DNA of 64,000 bases from Flavobacteriaceae bacterium CRH (GTDB lineage Bacteria; Bacteroidota; Bacteroidia; Flavobacteriales; Flavobacteriaceae), in contig LMAJ01000011.1 in NCBI GenBank assembly GCA_001507425.1, positions 62,001 to 126,000 of the forward strand, in the 5' to 3' direction. The notes below the pieces were generated by a model. It was not told the DNA's origin, made no database searches, and was given only the letters and a program-made list of their open reading frames with translations. A program made the translations under genes and the position numbers. This document shows, piece after piece, positions 8,791-17,358 of the stretch; the stretch's first letter is position 1; each line of letters opens with the position of its first letter.

Positions 8791-8883
8791 TTTGCCACGA
8801 ATTTCACGGATTTTCACAAATTAATAGTAGTCTTTTTGATAAGCAAAAAGAAATTAGTGAAAATTAGTAAAATTCGTGGCAAA
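8791..8883. repeat. Inverted repeat of the TTTGCCACGAATTTCACGGATTTTCAC type
   Basis: The left half from 8791 (TTTGCCACGAATTTCACGG) is mirrored at 8851-8883 (ending AAAATTCGTGGCAAA) with a short unmatched centre. This intergenic element is widespread in Flavobacterium. Here it marks the left border of the NrtR-helicase-NAD region. Confidence 0.65.
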
Positions 8884-8899
8884 CTTTTTCGTTTTAGTA

Positions 8900-8936
8900 T
8901 AACAACGGGAAATTTCAATACTTATATTTGTTGTTA
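8900..8936 (+). promoter_or_regulatory. Promoter and possible autoregulatory palindrome of the NUDIX regulator
   Basis: A -7 element TATATTTG (8923-8930) fits the Bacteroidetes consensus, though I see no TTG at the ideal distance. The inverted repeat TAACAAC (8900-8906) and GTTGTTA (8930-8936) brackets it, which would suit repression by a dimeric regulator. The predicted start of transcription is at or within a few bases of the first ATG, so the mRNA may be nearly leaderless. Confidence 0.4.
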
Positions 8937-8940
8937 ATGT

Positions 8941-9642
8941 ATGTTGGATATGGAAAATTTTCAAAATATCAGAATCGCTGTTGATGCCATTGTTTTTGGA
9001 TATAAAAACAACAGTTTATACGTGCTTTTAATAGAGCAAAAATTTGGTTCTGAAGATAAATATTGGGCTTTGCCCGGCGGTTTGGTCAAACAGGATGAAT
9101 CATTAAAAGATGCCGTAATTCGTGAGTTGCATGAAGAAACCAATGTGAAACTGAACTTTATGGAGCAACTCTATACTTTTGGCGATGACATTTACAGAGA
9201 TTCCAGAAACCGTGTTATTTCGGTTGCGTATTTTGCTTTGGTAGATGCTTCAAATTTGGAGATAAAAGCAGATACAGATGCCGATAAAGTACAATGGTAT
9301 AAAATAGATGAAATCCCGGCTTTGGCATTCGATCATAATTTAATTATAGAAAAAGCAATTGCAAGACTAAAAGCAAAACTCACTTACGAACCCATTGGTT
9401 TCGATTTGCTTCCCGAAGAATTCTTGTTTTCGGATCTTGAAAATTTGTATTGCACCATTTTAGAAAAAGAAATTGACCGCAGAAATTTCAGAAAAAAGAT
9501 ACTTAGTTATGGTTTTTTAGAACAAACCGAACATTTTTCGCCCATAAAAAGTGGTCGTCCGGCAAAATTATTTAAGTTTAATGGTTTAAAATATAATGAC
9601 TTGATTAAAAATGGCTTTCACTTTGAAATAAAATTTGCTTAA
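8941..9642 (+). CDS. NrtR-like regulator: NUDIX domain plus winged helix
   Basis: Residues about 10-140 are a NUDIX domain and residues about 150-233 an NrtR-type winged helix with the typical NFRKKILSYGFLEQ and SGRPAKLFKF segments. NrtR proteins repress NAD biosynthesis or sugar genes and sense ADP-ribose or sugar ligands. The NUDIX box (about 47-69) keeps the G-x5-E and RELHEE core and only replaces the usual Gly by Asn, so hydrolase activity may be retained. A second ATG at 8950 is an alternative start. It heads a tight unit with the peptidase and helicase and lies 7 kb before the NAD/ADP-ribose genes, which makes it the natural candidate to bind the palindromes there. Confidence 0.85.
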   Translation: MLDMENFQNIRIAVDAIVFGYKNNSLYVLLIEQKFGSEDKYWALPGGLVKQDESLKDAVIRELHEETNVKLNFMEQLYTFGDDIYRDSRNRVISVAYFALVDASNLEIKADTDADKVQWYKIDEIPALAFDHNLIIEKAIARLKAKLTYEPIGFDLLPEEFLFSDLENLYCTILEKEIDRRNFRKKILSYGFLEQTEHFSPIKSGRPAKLFKFNGLKYNDLIKNGFHFEIKFA

Positions 9643-9652
9643 CCTACTTGAC

Positions 9653-10855
9653 ATGATTAAACCATTTCCATTCCATTCTGATTTAAGAGATTATTTTAAA
9701 AAACAAGACAAAACCTGGTCCTGGTTTTCTGAAGAAAAAGTAAAAGCAGAACAGCAAGAAGCCTTTAAAACCGATTTATTAAAAAACTCATACCGAATAG
9801 ATCCGGACACGGAACCCAAGGTTTATGAAATTTTAAATACGGCAAAAGATAAATTAGGAATCATTGTACCAATCACGATTTATCAATCGCAAAGTATGGA
9901 TGGCAATAATGCCGGAGTTGTTTTTTTTGAAAACGAAGCCCATATTATTTTATCGGGAACGATTTTAAAATTGCTCAACGAAGACGAATTACTGGTTTTG
10001 TTCGGACATGAATTGTCGCATATTTTATTGTTTAATTTAGAAAATGGCGATTTCGAAATCACAAACCGAATCATCAATACAATCGCAAGCGACGGCAGCA
10101 GCGAACTGTTTTATTACGAAACCGCAAGATTATATCAGCTTTATACCGAATTATATTGCGATTTAGGCGCTTTAAAAGTGAGCGGAAGTTTAGAAAATAC
10201 CATTCAGACTTTAGTTAAATTAAATACGGGTTTAGAAAAAGTTTCGGCAGAAAGTTATCTTAAACAAGCCAACGAAATTCTTGAACGAATCGAAAAAGGT
10301 TCTGTTGGAGAAACACATCCTGAGAATTTTATCCGCGCTAAAGCGTTAGAGATTTTTGAAAAAGATAATGCCAATTATTATTCAAAAACAGAAAAAATCA
10401 TTTCCGGAAAAACCGATTTACATCAATTAAACTTATTCAGTAAAAAACTGGTTTTTGATATTACAAAAGAATTAATTTCGATTATCCTGAAACCAAAATG
10501 GACGCAATCTGAATATTGTACAGCGCTCTACAAACAATATTTTTCGAATTCAGATAAAAAAATTGAGGCTTTTATTGATGAAGCTTTCAAACTAAAAATC
10601 GAAAACAGCAAGAAAAACCTAAAAGAATATTACGCTTATGTAATGCTCGATTTTGCCTTATGCGATCCGGATTTGAAAGAAGCCTTTATTGGTCATATTC
10701 TGGATATTTCAGAACAATTAGGTTTGGAAGAGGAAATGAAAACGATTCTCAAAAAAGAAATGAATCTAACGGAGAAAACCTATAAAGCTTTCGCTCAAAA
10801 TTGCACCACGACTTTAAATAGTATTTTAGAATCAGACTTAGAAAACACGTATTAA
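9653..10855 (+). CDS. M48-type zinc metallopeptidase, cytosolic
   Basis: I start the gene at ATG 9653, ten bases after the regulator stop. An upstream TTG at 9635 would overlap the regulator. The zinc motif HELSH (residues 119-123) and a following ELYCD (E166 to D170) fit the HExxH plus ExxxD pattern of M48 peptidases. There is no signal peptide and no membrane segment, unlike HtpX or Ste24, so it probably acts in the cytosol. The C-terminal 200 residues are helical and unrecognised. The next gene, the giant helicase, starts two bases after its stop codon, which indicates co-expression and probably a joint function, for example activation by cleavage. Confidence 0.78.
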   Translation: MIKPFPFHSDLRDYFKKQDKTWSWFSEEKVKAEQQEAFKTDLLKNSYRIDPDTEPKVYEILNTAKDKLGIIVPITIYQSQSMDGNNAGVVFFENEAHIILSGTILKLLNEDELLVLFGHELSHILLFNLENGDFEITNRIINTIASDGSSELFYYETARLYQLYTELYCDLGALKVSGSLENTIQTLVKLNTGLEKVSAESYLKQANEILERIEKGSVGETHPENFIRAKALEIFEKDNANYYSKTEKIISGKTDLHQLNLFSKKLVFDITKELISIILKPKWTQSEYCTALYKQYFSNSDKKIEAFIDEAFKLKIENSKKNLKEYYAYVMLDFALCDPDLKEAFIGHILDISEQLGLEEEMKTILKKEMNLTEKTYKAFAQNCTTTLNSILESDLENTY

Positions 10856-10856
10856 G

Positions 10857-13800
10857 ATGATTACACCCATAAAGGAATCCGCTTTTTATCAATTTATTAC
10901 CGAAAATTTTCAGAAAGGCGTTTTTGCCAACGATGACATTATTGCGATCATAATGCCTTTATTGAAAACCGTTGCTTCAATTCACAATCAGGGAAAAGTG
11001 GCTTCACTGCAAGATATTTCTACGATTTATATCGAAAATCAACATTTTCATATTACCGATGATGCCTTCGAAATAAAAGATAATAGAAAAGTAATTTCGG
11101 CATTTTTTAAAAGTAGAAGCAAAGCATTTGAAATTTCGGGAGAACATTTTAATACAACCGAAATTGGAGAAGGCGTAAACCGAGAATATGGCGATAAAAG
11201 TGTTTCTGAATCTGATTCCGAAAATGCCACAAAACCTTCTTATATAAAAGATTACAGTTGTTTTGAATTCGATTTTGACCATCACGATCCGTTGACCGAT
11301 ATTTTTGTTTTGGGAATGATTTTGGCGAGTATCGCTTTGCAATTTGATTTTACGGATATTGAAGACGTAAAACGTTTTGTAGAATACCGCAAGAAAATGT
11401 ATTTTTTGAATAGCAAAATAAATCCTGCCGTTGCGAATATTATTTTGGGAATGACCGAATTAAACCGTGAAAATCGCTGGAAGGATTTAAATGAAATTGT
11501 AGAAAAACTGCAAAATTACAGAGATTATAATCCGGAAACGGAATATGATTTATCAAGTTTAATTGACGCAAAAGTTCAGAATAAAAACCAATTCATACAC
11601 GAAAAGCTTCGAAACCGATTATTTGATAATAGTAAACGAAACCGACTTTTATATTTTCAGCCGAATTTAAAATTCCTGAATCTTACCGTTTCATCCGTTC
11701 CGCAGGCATTGAATTACGAGAATATCGATCCGAATGCTATTTTTTACTGGAATGCTGAAATCTCCAAAAAAATCAGCAATACCAGTACCATTTCGCTCAA
11801 TAAATATTTAGAGTTTCAGGACAATACTTATATCGTGCCAACGCTCGATAAAATTCGTTTAGAGGCGAATAAAGATATTAACGAATACGGTTTCAGCCAA
11901 TTAAAATTAGTTTTATGCAACCTGAATTGGTTTAATACCAAAGAAGATAGTTCAGAGAAAATAGTTTCGCCTTTGCTTTTGGCATCCGTAACGCTAACGA
12001 AGAAAAAAGGCGTAAAAGACGATTATTCATTAGAATTTCTGGATTCAGAAGTCGAAATAAATCCGGTTTTGGCCAATATGCTAAAAGATTTATATGACAT
12101 TCGATTGCCGGAAACCATTCAGCTTTCTGAAACTAAAATCGAAGCGATTTATGAATTATTGCGCGTACAAGTCGAGAAAAATAGTTCAGGAATTGTTTTG
12201 GATTATATAGACAAACCCAAAATAAAACTAATTCATTCGCAGGCCAAACAAATCCTGACGCAGTTTAATAAACGTTCTAAAAAGAAAGAAGCCATTCAGG
12301 ATCAAAGAAGTTTAAATTATTCTTATAAACCTGAAAATTTTCAGCCTTACGGTTTAGAATTGTTCCGAAATTATGTTTTTACACAAGCTTCGTCTTTAGA
12401 ATATTTGATCAACAGCGATATTAAACAGAATACTCATTTTTTCAATGAGAATAAAACCATCGAAAGAGAATTTTATCAGCTTGATGAAGGCGATGTAAAT
12501 CCTTTCCGTTGGGAATTTGATACTTGTAACTTAATCTTAGGCAATTTTAATTATAAAAAAATGTCTTTGGTTCGCGATTACAATCAGGTCATTGAAAATG
12601 ATGTTGAAAGCAATGTTTTCAAAAGTTTGTTCAATTCATTGGCACAAAAAGATTTTAAGAACGAACTGGAATCCGGAAACAGTTTTACCAAAACGTTCAA
12701 TGTTGTAGCGAGCGATCCTACACAAAACAATGCCGTAAAATATTCTGAATCTGGCGAAAGCTATATTATTCAAGGTCCGCCGGGAACGGGAAAATCGCAA
12801 ACTATTGCCAATTTAATCGCCAATTATGTGGCAAACGGCAAAAAGGTTTTGTTTGTTTGCGAAAAGCGCGCGGCATTAGACGTTGTTTTTTACCGACTTA
12901 AAAATCAAGGTTTAGACGATTTGTGTTGTTTAATTCACGATTCGCAAGCCGATAAAAAAGAATTTATTTTTGACCTGAAACAAACATTTTACGATTTTAC
13001 AGCATCCAAAAATAATTTTCAATCAATAGCAAAAAACAGAAATAATCTCGTAGAAAAAATTGATACTGAAATTAATAAAGTCGCGATTTTTCATGATTTT
13101 ATGAATGCCAAAATCGATGAAGAAACGGATCTTACCATTAAATCTATTTTTGATGTTTTGGTTTCGAACTCGCATAAAGCATTGTTGGACAGTTTGAATA
13201 TGCTCGATGATAAAGCAGGTTTGCAGGATTGGAACACGCATCACGAATTATTCAGTAAATTATTTGAAATAAATCAGGAAACGAACCAATCTGAGTTTTT
13301 CTCCGTGCATCCGTTCCGTTTTTTAAAGATGGATGTTTTTCGAAAATATCAGCATATATCAGATTTAAAAAAGGATTTAGAAAACAGCCAGGAAATACTG
13401 GAAAACATTTCAGAACGATTGGATTTTGTTTCAATTCCAAGAGAAATTGATACGTTTTTTGAGATTCAGAAATTCCTGCGAAAAGCAATGTCAACTTTTA
13501 TTTATTTCGACACGAATCAATCAGAATTATTAGAGCCAAACAGCAGTCTTTTCAGAGCCCTTGAAAACGATGTTCAAACGTTGTTGAAATTGAGAAGTGA
13601 TATTGAAAAGTCAGCCAAACAATATCCGTATTGGTCCAGCACAATTTCTGAAACCGATGCCAGAACAGCTTTGGAAATTATCAGAAAAAATGAAAGCAGC
13701 TTTTTTAATTTCATAAATTCCGATTATAAAAAGACAAAAGCAGAAATTCTTGCCGTTTACGATATTAATAAACATACTGTAAAACCAAGTTTAATTGTTG

Positions 13801-16262
13801 TTTTAGAGAATTATGTAGCTCAATTTGAACAGGAAGAAAAATTCAATACTTTAAAAAATGACTTCGAAAGCAAATATAATCTTGGCGATTTATTCGAATT
13901 AAAATATCATACAGAAACCCTTAAAAAAGAACTTGATCCGACGATTTTAAAATTTGCTGAAAATTTAGATACTTCAGAACGAAAAGAAGTTACTGAAGTA
14001 AAAAACCTGTTCTTAAAAGTAAATTCTTCTTTAGTTGACAGCATCGAAAATTATGAAAATATAAGCCTTTCTGAGATCGAAAATCGAATTACGGCAATCA
14101 ATACAAAGAAAATGTACTTTGATTTGTACGCTTCATTCTTTGATGAAATTCAGGATTTGAATCCGTCGGTTATTCAATTATTAAAATCGAAGAAAATTCC
14201 GCTTGAACATCTGAAAATTACTCTGGCTGAAAGATCATTAGAGAAATATTATGCGATCAATTACACGCATAAAAAGTTCAATATGGATTTGCTGCATACT
14301 TCCATAGAAAAAGTAAAAAGAATGGTTGCCGATTTATTAGAACTAAACGGAAAATACATTATTGCAAAACAAGTCAGCAATTTAAAAGAATTGATTTTAA
14401 CGTCTGAAATGTCCGTTTCCGGAATGACATCGGAACAAAAAGAAAGCAAAAGATCGATTACCGAAGGAAGAAAAATTCTCGAAAATGAATTCAGCAAAAG
14501 CATCCGATTCAAATCGATTCGGGAATTGGCTTCTTCAGATTCAGGACAAATTATACGAGAAATAAAACCCGTTTGGTTAATGAGTCCGTTGAGCGTTTCA
14601 GACACTTTACCACTCGATGAAAACTATTTTGACGTCGTTATTTTTGATGAAGCGAGTCAGATTACGCTTGAAGAAGGTTTAGTGCCGATTTACCGAGCCA
14701 AACAAACCATAATTGTGGGCGATGAAATGCAAATGCCGCCAAGTAATTTCTTCGGAAGTTCATCAGGAAACCAGGACGATTTATGGACAGATGCAACGGA
14801 AGACGATGATGATTATTTCTCTTTAGATGCCGATAGTTTCCTGACGCAGGGCGCAAGAAAATTCCCGTCGATTATGTTGGGCTGGCATTACCGAAGCAAA
14901 CACGAAGCTTTGATTGGCTTTTCGAATGCTTCTTTTTATGACAGTAAATTATTGACAATTCCGGATTTAAAAGATCACAGCAAAATTGGCGAAGCAATTG
15001 TTGTACAGGACGTAAAAGAAGCGAAAAACAATCTCGATCATTTATTTTCTAAACCAATCTCTTATCATTATATACAAAAAGGCGTTTATAATGCCCGTTC
15101 AAATACGTTAGAAGCACAATATATTGCCAATATGGTTCGCGAACTTTTAATTCAGAATAAAGAACAAAGCATCGGGATTGTTGCTTTTTCGATGGAACAG
15201 CAAAACGAAATCGAAACGGCAATAGAAGCACTTTGTATCGACGATAAAGTTTTTGAAAACCTGATTGAAGAAGAATATAAGCGTATTGAAAACAACCAGT
15301 TTGTTGGGCTTTTTGTAAAGAATCTGGAGAACGTGCAGGGAGACGAACGCGACATTATTATTATGAGTACGTGTTACGGATATAATCCGCAAGGGAAAAT
15401 GCTAATGAATTTTGGTCCAATTAACAAACGCGGTGGAGAAAAACGATTGAATGTAATTTTCTCAAGGGCAAAGAAAAGTATGTGTGTCGTGAGTTCTATA
15501 AAATATACCGACATTAAAAACGAATACAACGAAGGAGCGAATTACTTTAGAAAATACCTTCAATATGCAGAACTCATTAGTTTAGGACAATTAGAAGCGG
15601 CAAATAATGTTCTGAATTCGATAAACAGTAAAAACAAAATTGAAACATCGAGTTTAATCGCAGATCAGGTTCAGGCAGAAGTGGAGAAAATGGGTTATTT
15701 CGCTACTAAGAATATTGGTCAGAGTAAATTTAAATGTCATTTAGGAATCAAAAAAGCGGCAGAAGACAAAGAATTTGTTTTGGGAATTATGATCGATGAT
15801 GATTTGCATTATGCGAATGACGATATTCTCGAACAATATCTTTTAAGACCGGAAATTCTGAAAGCAAATGGCTGGACAGTTTGCCAGATTTATTCGAAAG
15901 ACTGGATCGAAAACAAACCAAGAGTTTTAAAAATGATTGCTGCGGCATTAAAGAACGAATCGTTTTTTGATGATGTAGAAATGGAAGAAAGCCACATCGA
16001 AATCGAAAAGGAACCTTCAAATAATTCTATTGAAGGAGAATCTAACAGCAATATTAATTTTGAAAGATACCTGAATACATCAAACGGAAGCAATAAATTC
16101 TGGGAAATTCATTCAGAAGGAAAAAATATAACCGTTCAATACGGCAGAGTAGGAACGAAAGGGCAAAAAATGGTAAAAGCTTTTGATAGCGAAGATAAAG
16201 CCTTAAAAGAAAAACGAAAATTAATCGCGCAGAAGGTAGCTAAAGATTACTTTAAAGAATAG
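10857..16262 (+). CDS. Giant kinase-like/DUF4011/SF1 helicase/REase-like/WGR protein
   Basis: This 1801-residue protein has several modules. Residues about 1-225 read like a degenerate protein kinase C-lobe: SIHNQGKVASLQDI, then DPLTDIFVLGMIL and a final Arg in GMTELNRENRWKDLNE, but no HRD or DFG catalytic set. A DUF4011-type segment follows (NRLFDNSKRNRLLYF, about 245-260). The SF1 helicase has Walker A GPPGTGKS at 640-647, Walker B FDEAS at about 1263, GDEMQMPPS near 1285, ENVQGDERD near 1490 and FSRAKK near 1535. Residues about 1600-1700 resemble the REase_MTES_1575 nuclease fold with altered active-site residues. A WGR domain (about 1743-1801, FWEIH and QYGRVGTKGQ) ends it. Kinase plus COG1112 helicase recalls MkoA of Mokosh type I defence. 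A nucleic-acid surveillance role is inferred. Confidence 0.8.
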   Translation: MITPIKESAFYQFITENFQKGVFANDDIIAIIMPLLKTVASIHNQGKVASLQDISTIYIENQHFHITDDAFEIKDNRKVISAFFKSRSKAFEISGEHFNTTEIGEGVNREYGDKSVSESDSENATKPSYIKDYSCFEFDFDHHDPLTDIFVLGMILASIALQFDFTDIEDVKRFVEYRKKMYFLNSKINPAVANIILGMTELNRENRWKDLNEIVEKLQNYRDYNPETEYDLSSLIDAKVQNKNQFIHEKLRNRLFDNSKRNRLLYFQPNLKFLNLTVSSVPQALNYENIDPNAIFYWNAEISKKISNTSTISLNKYLEFQDNTYIVPTLDKIRLEANKDINEYGFSQLKLVLCNLNWFNTKEDSSEKIVSPLLLASVTLTKKKGVKDDYSLEFLDSEVEINPVLANMLKDLYDIRLPETIQLSETKIEAIYELLRVQVEKNSSGIVLDYIDKPKIKLIHSQAKQILTQFNKRSKKKEAIQDQRSLNYSYKPENFQPYGLELFRNYVFTQASSLEYLINSDIKQNTHFFNENKTIEREFYQLDEGDVNPFRWEFDTCNLILGNFNYKKMSLVRDYNQVIENDVESNVFKSLFNSLAQKDFKNELESGNSFTKTFNVVASDPTQNNAVKYSESGESYIIQGPPGTGKSQTIANLIANYVANGKKVLFVCEKRAALDVVFYRLKNQGLDDLCCLIHDSQADKKEFIFDLKQTFYDFTASKNNFQSIAKNRNNLVEKIDTEINKVAIFHDFMNAKIDEETDLTIKSIFDVLVSNSHKALLDSLNMLDDKAGLQDWNTHHELFSKLFEINQETNQSEFFSVHPFRFLKMDVFRKYQHISDLKKDLENSQEILENISERLDFVSIPREIDTFFEIQKFLRKAMSTFIYFDTNQSELLEPNSSLFRALENDVQTLLKLRSDIEKSAKQYPYWSSTISETDARTALEIIRKNESSFFNFINSDYKKTKAEILAVYDINKHTVKPSLIVVLENYVAQFEQEEKFNTLKNDFESKYNLGDLFELKYHTETLKKELDPTILKFAENLDTSERKEVTEVKNLFLKVNSSLVDSIENYENISLSEIENRITAINTKKMYFDLYASFFDEIQDLNPSVIQLLKSKKIPLEHLKITLAERSLEKYYAINYTHKKFNMDLLHTSIEKVKRMVADLLELNGKYIIAKQVSNLKELILTSEMSVSGMTSEQKESKRSITEGRKILENEFSKSIRFKSIRELASSDSGQIIREIKPVWLMSPLSVSDTLPLDENYFDVVIFDEASQITLEEGLVPIYRAKQTIIVGDEMQMPPSNFFGSSSGNQDDLWTDATEDDDDYFSLDADSFLTQGARKFPSIMLGWHYRSKHEALIGFSNASFYDSKLLTIPDLKDHSKIGEAIVVQDVKEAKNNLDHLFSKPISYHYIQKGVYNARSNTLEAQYIANMVRELLIQNKEQSIGIVAFSMEQQNEIETAIEALCIDDKVFENLIEEEYKRIENNQFVGLFVKNLENVQGDERDIIIMSTCYGYNPQGKMLMNFGPINKRGGEKRLNVIFSRAKKSMCVVSSIKYTDIKNEYNEGANYFRKYLQYAELISLGQLEAANNVLNSINSKNKIETSSLIADQVQAEVEKMGYFATKNIGQSKFKCHLGIKKAAEDKEFVLGIMIDDDLHYANDDILEQYLLRPEILKANGWTVCQIYSKDWIENKPRVLKMIAAALKNESFFDDVEMEESHIEIEKEPSNNSIEGESNSNINFERYLNTSNGSNKFWEIHSEGKNITVQYGRVGTKGQKMVKAFDSEDKALKEKRKLIAQKVAKDYFKE

Positions 16263-16268
16263 CTAGTA

Positions 16269-16415
16269 ATTATTTTAACACATAGAAACATAGTTTTGTT
16301 TGTGTTGAAAGGCGTTTCACTTGCATTAACAAACATAGCTATGTGTGGAAACTAGTTTCTTTTTTGCTCTTTTTACAACAACAAAATTCTATGTTTTTAT
16401 GTGTTTAATAATTTA
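16269..16415 (-). repeat. Copy A of a ~145-bp dispersed palindromic element
   Basis: Its ends are inverted repeats of AACACATAGAAACATAG and CTATGTTTTTATGTGTTT. Inside are GGCGTTTCAC, ACATAGCTATGT and AAACTAGTTTC. The whole unit matches, in inverse orientation, the element at 19531-19680. It lies between the helicase stop and the promoter of the next operon and may also act as a terminator. Confidence 0.7.
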
Positions 16416-16446
16416 ATTTAGCGTGTTTAACAAATAAAAATACAAG

Positions 16447-16467
16447 TTTGCGTAAATTTTACACAAA
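16447..16467. promoter_or_regulatory. Operator candidate 1 upstream of the NAD/ADP-ribose operon
   Basis: A 21-bp palindrome with arms TTTGCGTAAA and TTTACACAAA (one mismatch in ten). Its centre at 16457 lies 52 bases, close to five helical turns, from the centre of operator 2, so both face the same side of the DNA. The binding protein is not known. The NrtR-like regulator is the best candidate by context. Confidence 0.6.
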
Positions 16468-16472
16468 ATAAA

Positions 16473-16502
16473 TTGTTTAATAAAAATATTAATCTATATT
16501 TG
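16473..16502 (+). promoter_or_regulatory. Promoter of the NAD/ADP-ribose operon
   Basis: TTG (16473-16475), 19 bases, then TATATTTG (16495-16502) is an exact match to the Bacteroidetes -33/-7 promoter. Transcription should begin at about 16508, inside operator 2, leaving a leader of about 22 bases. Confidence 0.75.
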
Positions 16503-16519
16503 CGTATAATTAACGCAAA
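16499..16519. promoter_or_regulatory. Operator candidate 2 overlapping the transcription start
   Basis: Perfect 7-bp arms TTTGCGT (16499-16505) and ACGCAAA (16513-16519) flank seven bases. It shares the TTTGCGT arm with operator 1 and covers the -7 element and start site, the position of a repressor site. Confidence 0.65.
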
Positions 16520-16530
16520 CTAAAAAAACT

Positions 16531-17358
16531 ATGATACTTAATTTAGACCCAAAATTTACTCCGATAACGAATCAGGAAGAAATCAAATTTCAAAGTTTTA
16601 CATTTTCTGGAGGAGAACCTCACATTAAAATCAATCCTGATTTTGATCACAATCAGAAAGTAACGATTACACACCGATTAAATTCATTCAACGATTTAGG
16701 ATTGTTGTGTATCACGGTAGATGCTTTACGCAGAATGGATGTGAAAATAATCGATTTGTTTATTCCGTATTTCCCGGCTGCAAGACAAGATCGTGTCATG
16801 ATAAAAGGAGAATCTCTTTCTGTAAAAGTGTATGCAGATATTATAAATGGACTTCAATTGAATAAAGTTTTTGTTTTTGATGCGCACTCAGAAGTTAGTC
16901 CGGCATTGGTAAACAATTGCGAAGTGATTCCGAATCATACTTTTATCGCAGCAGTTTTAAAAGTAATTGGAGAAAACGTAAAATTGATTTCTCCGGACGG
17001 TGGTGCTTTAAAGAAAATTTACAAAGTTTCTGAATTTTTAGGCGGAGTTCCTGTTGTAGAATGCAGCAAAAGCCGTGACGTAAAAACCGGAAAATTATCT
17101 GGATTTAAAGTTTACGAAGATGACCTAGACGGAATCGATTGTTTAATTGTGGATGATATTTGTGACGGAGGAGGAACTTTCGTTGGGTTAGCCGAAGAAT
17201 TAAAAAAGAAAAATGCAGGCAAATTATACCTGGCAGTAAGCCACGGAATTTTCAACAAAGGATTTGACGTTTTAGATTGTTTTGATAAAATATTTACGAC
17301 GAATTCTTTTAAAGATTTCGACAACGAAAAGGTTGAGGTTGTAAAATTAGAATTATGA
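16531..17358 (+). CDS. Divergent ribose-phosphate pyrophosphokinase-like enzyme (Prs family; possible ADP-ribose pyrophosphokinase)
   Basis: The fold is that of PRPP synthetase: ATP-loop IPYFPAARQDR (RQDR at 85-88), VFDAHS (115-120), SPDGG (154-158), catalytic loop with K180 and R182, and the phosphoribosyl loop VDDICDGGGTF (207-217). It is shorter (275 versus about 315 residues), lacks the FADGE Asp (here SGGE) and the usual DLHAxQIQGFF continuation, and has DGGGT instead of DTAGT. Short Prs-like proteins of this sort accompany NadV/NAMPT genes in phages. In the NARP1 pathway such an enzyme (Adps) pyrophosphorylates ADP-ribose. Either PRPP or ADP-ribose pyrophosphate synthesis is possible here. 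The start lies 11 bases after operator 2, and the stop overlaps the next start (ATGA). Confidence 0.8.
   Translation: MILNLDPKFTPITNQEEIKFQSFTFSGGEPHIKINPDFDHNQKVTITHRLNSFNDLGLLCITVDALRRMDVKIIDLFIPYFPAARQDRVMIKGESLSVKVYADIINGLQLNKVFVFDAHSEVSPALVNNCEVIPNHTFIAAVLKVIGENVKLISPDGGALKKIYKVSEFLGGVPVVECSKSRDVKTGKLSGFKVYEDDLDGIDCLIVDDICDGGGTFVGLAEELKKKNAGKLYLAVSHGIFNKGFDVLDCFDKIFTTNSFKDFDNEKVEVVKLEL

Noticed and set aside
13023..15392. Several minus-strand frames of 60-114 codons inside the helicase gene
   Set aside because: They are antisense shadows of a long conserved coding region with no recognisable protein features.
10857..16262. Canonical Mokosh system
   Set aside because: No PLD nuclease domain or partner is visible and the domain tail (REase-like plus WGR) differs. 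Only a partial likeness is claimed.
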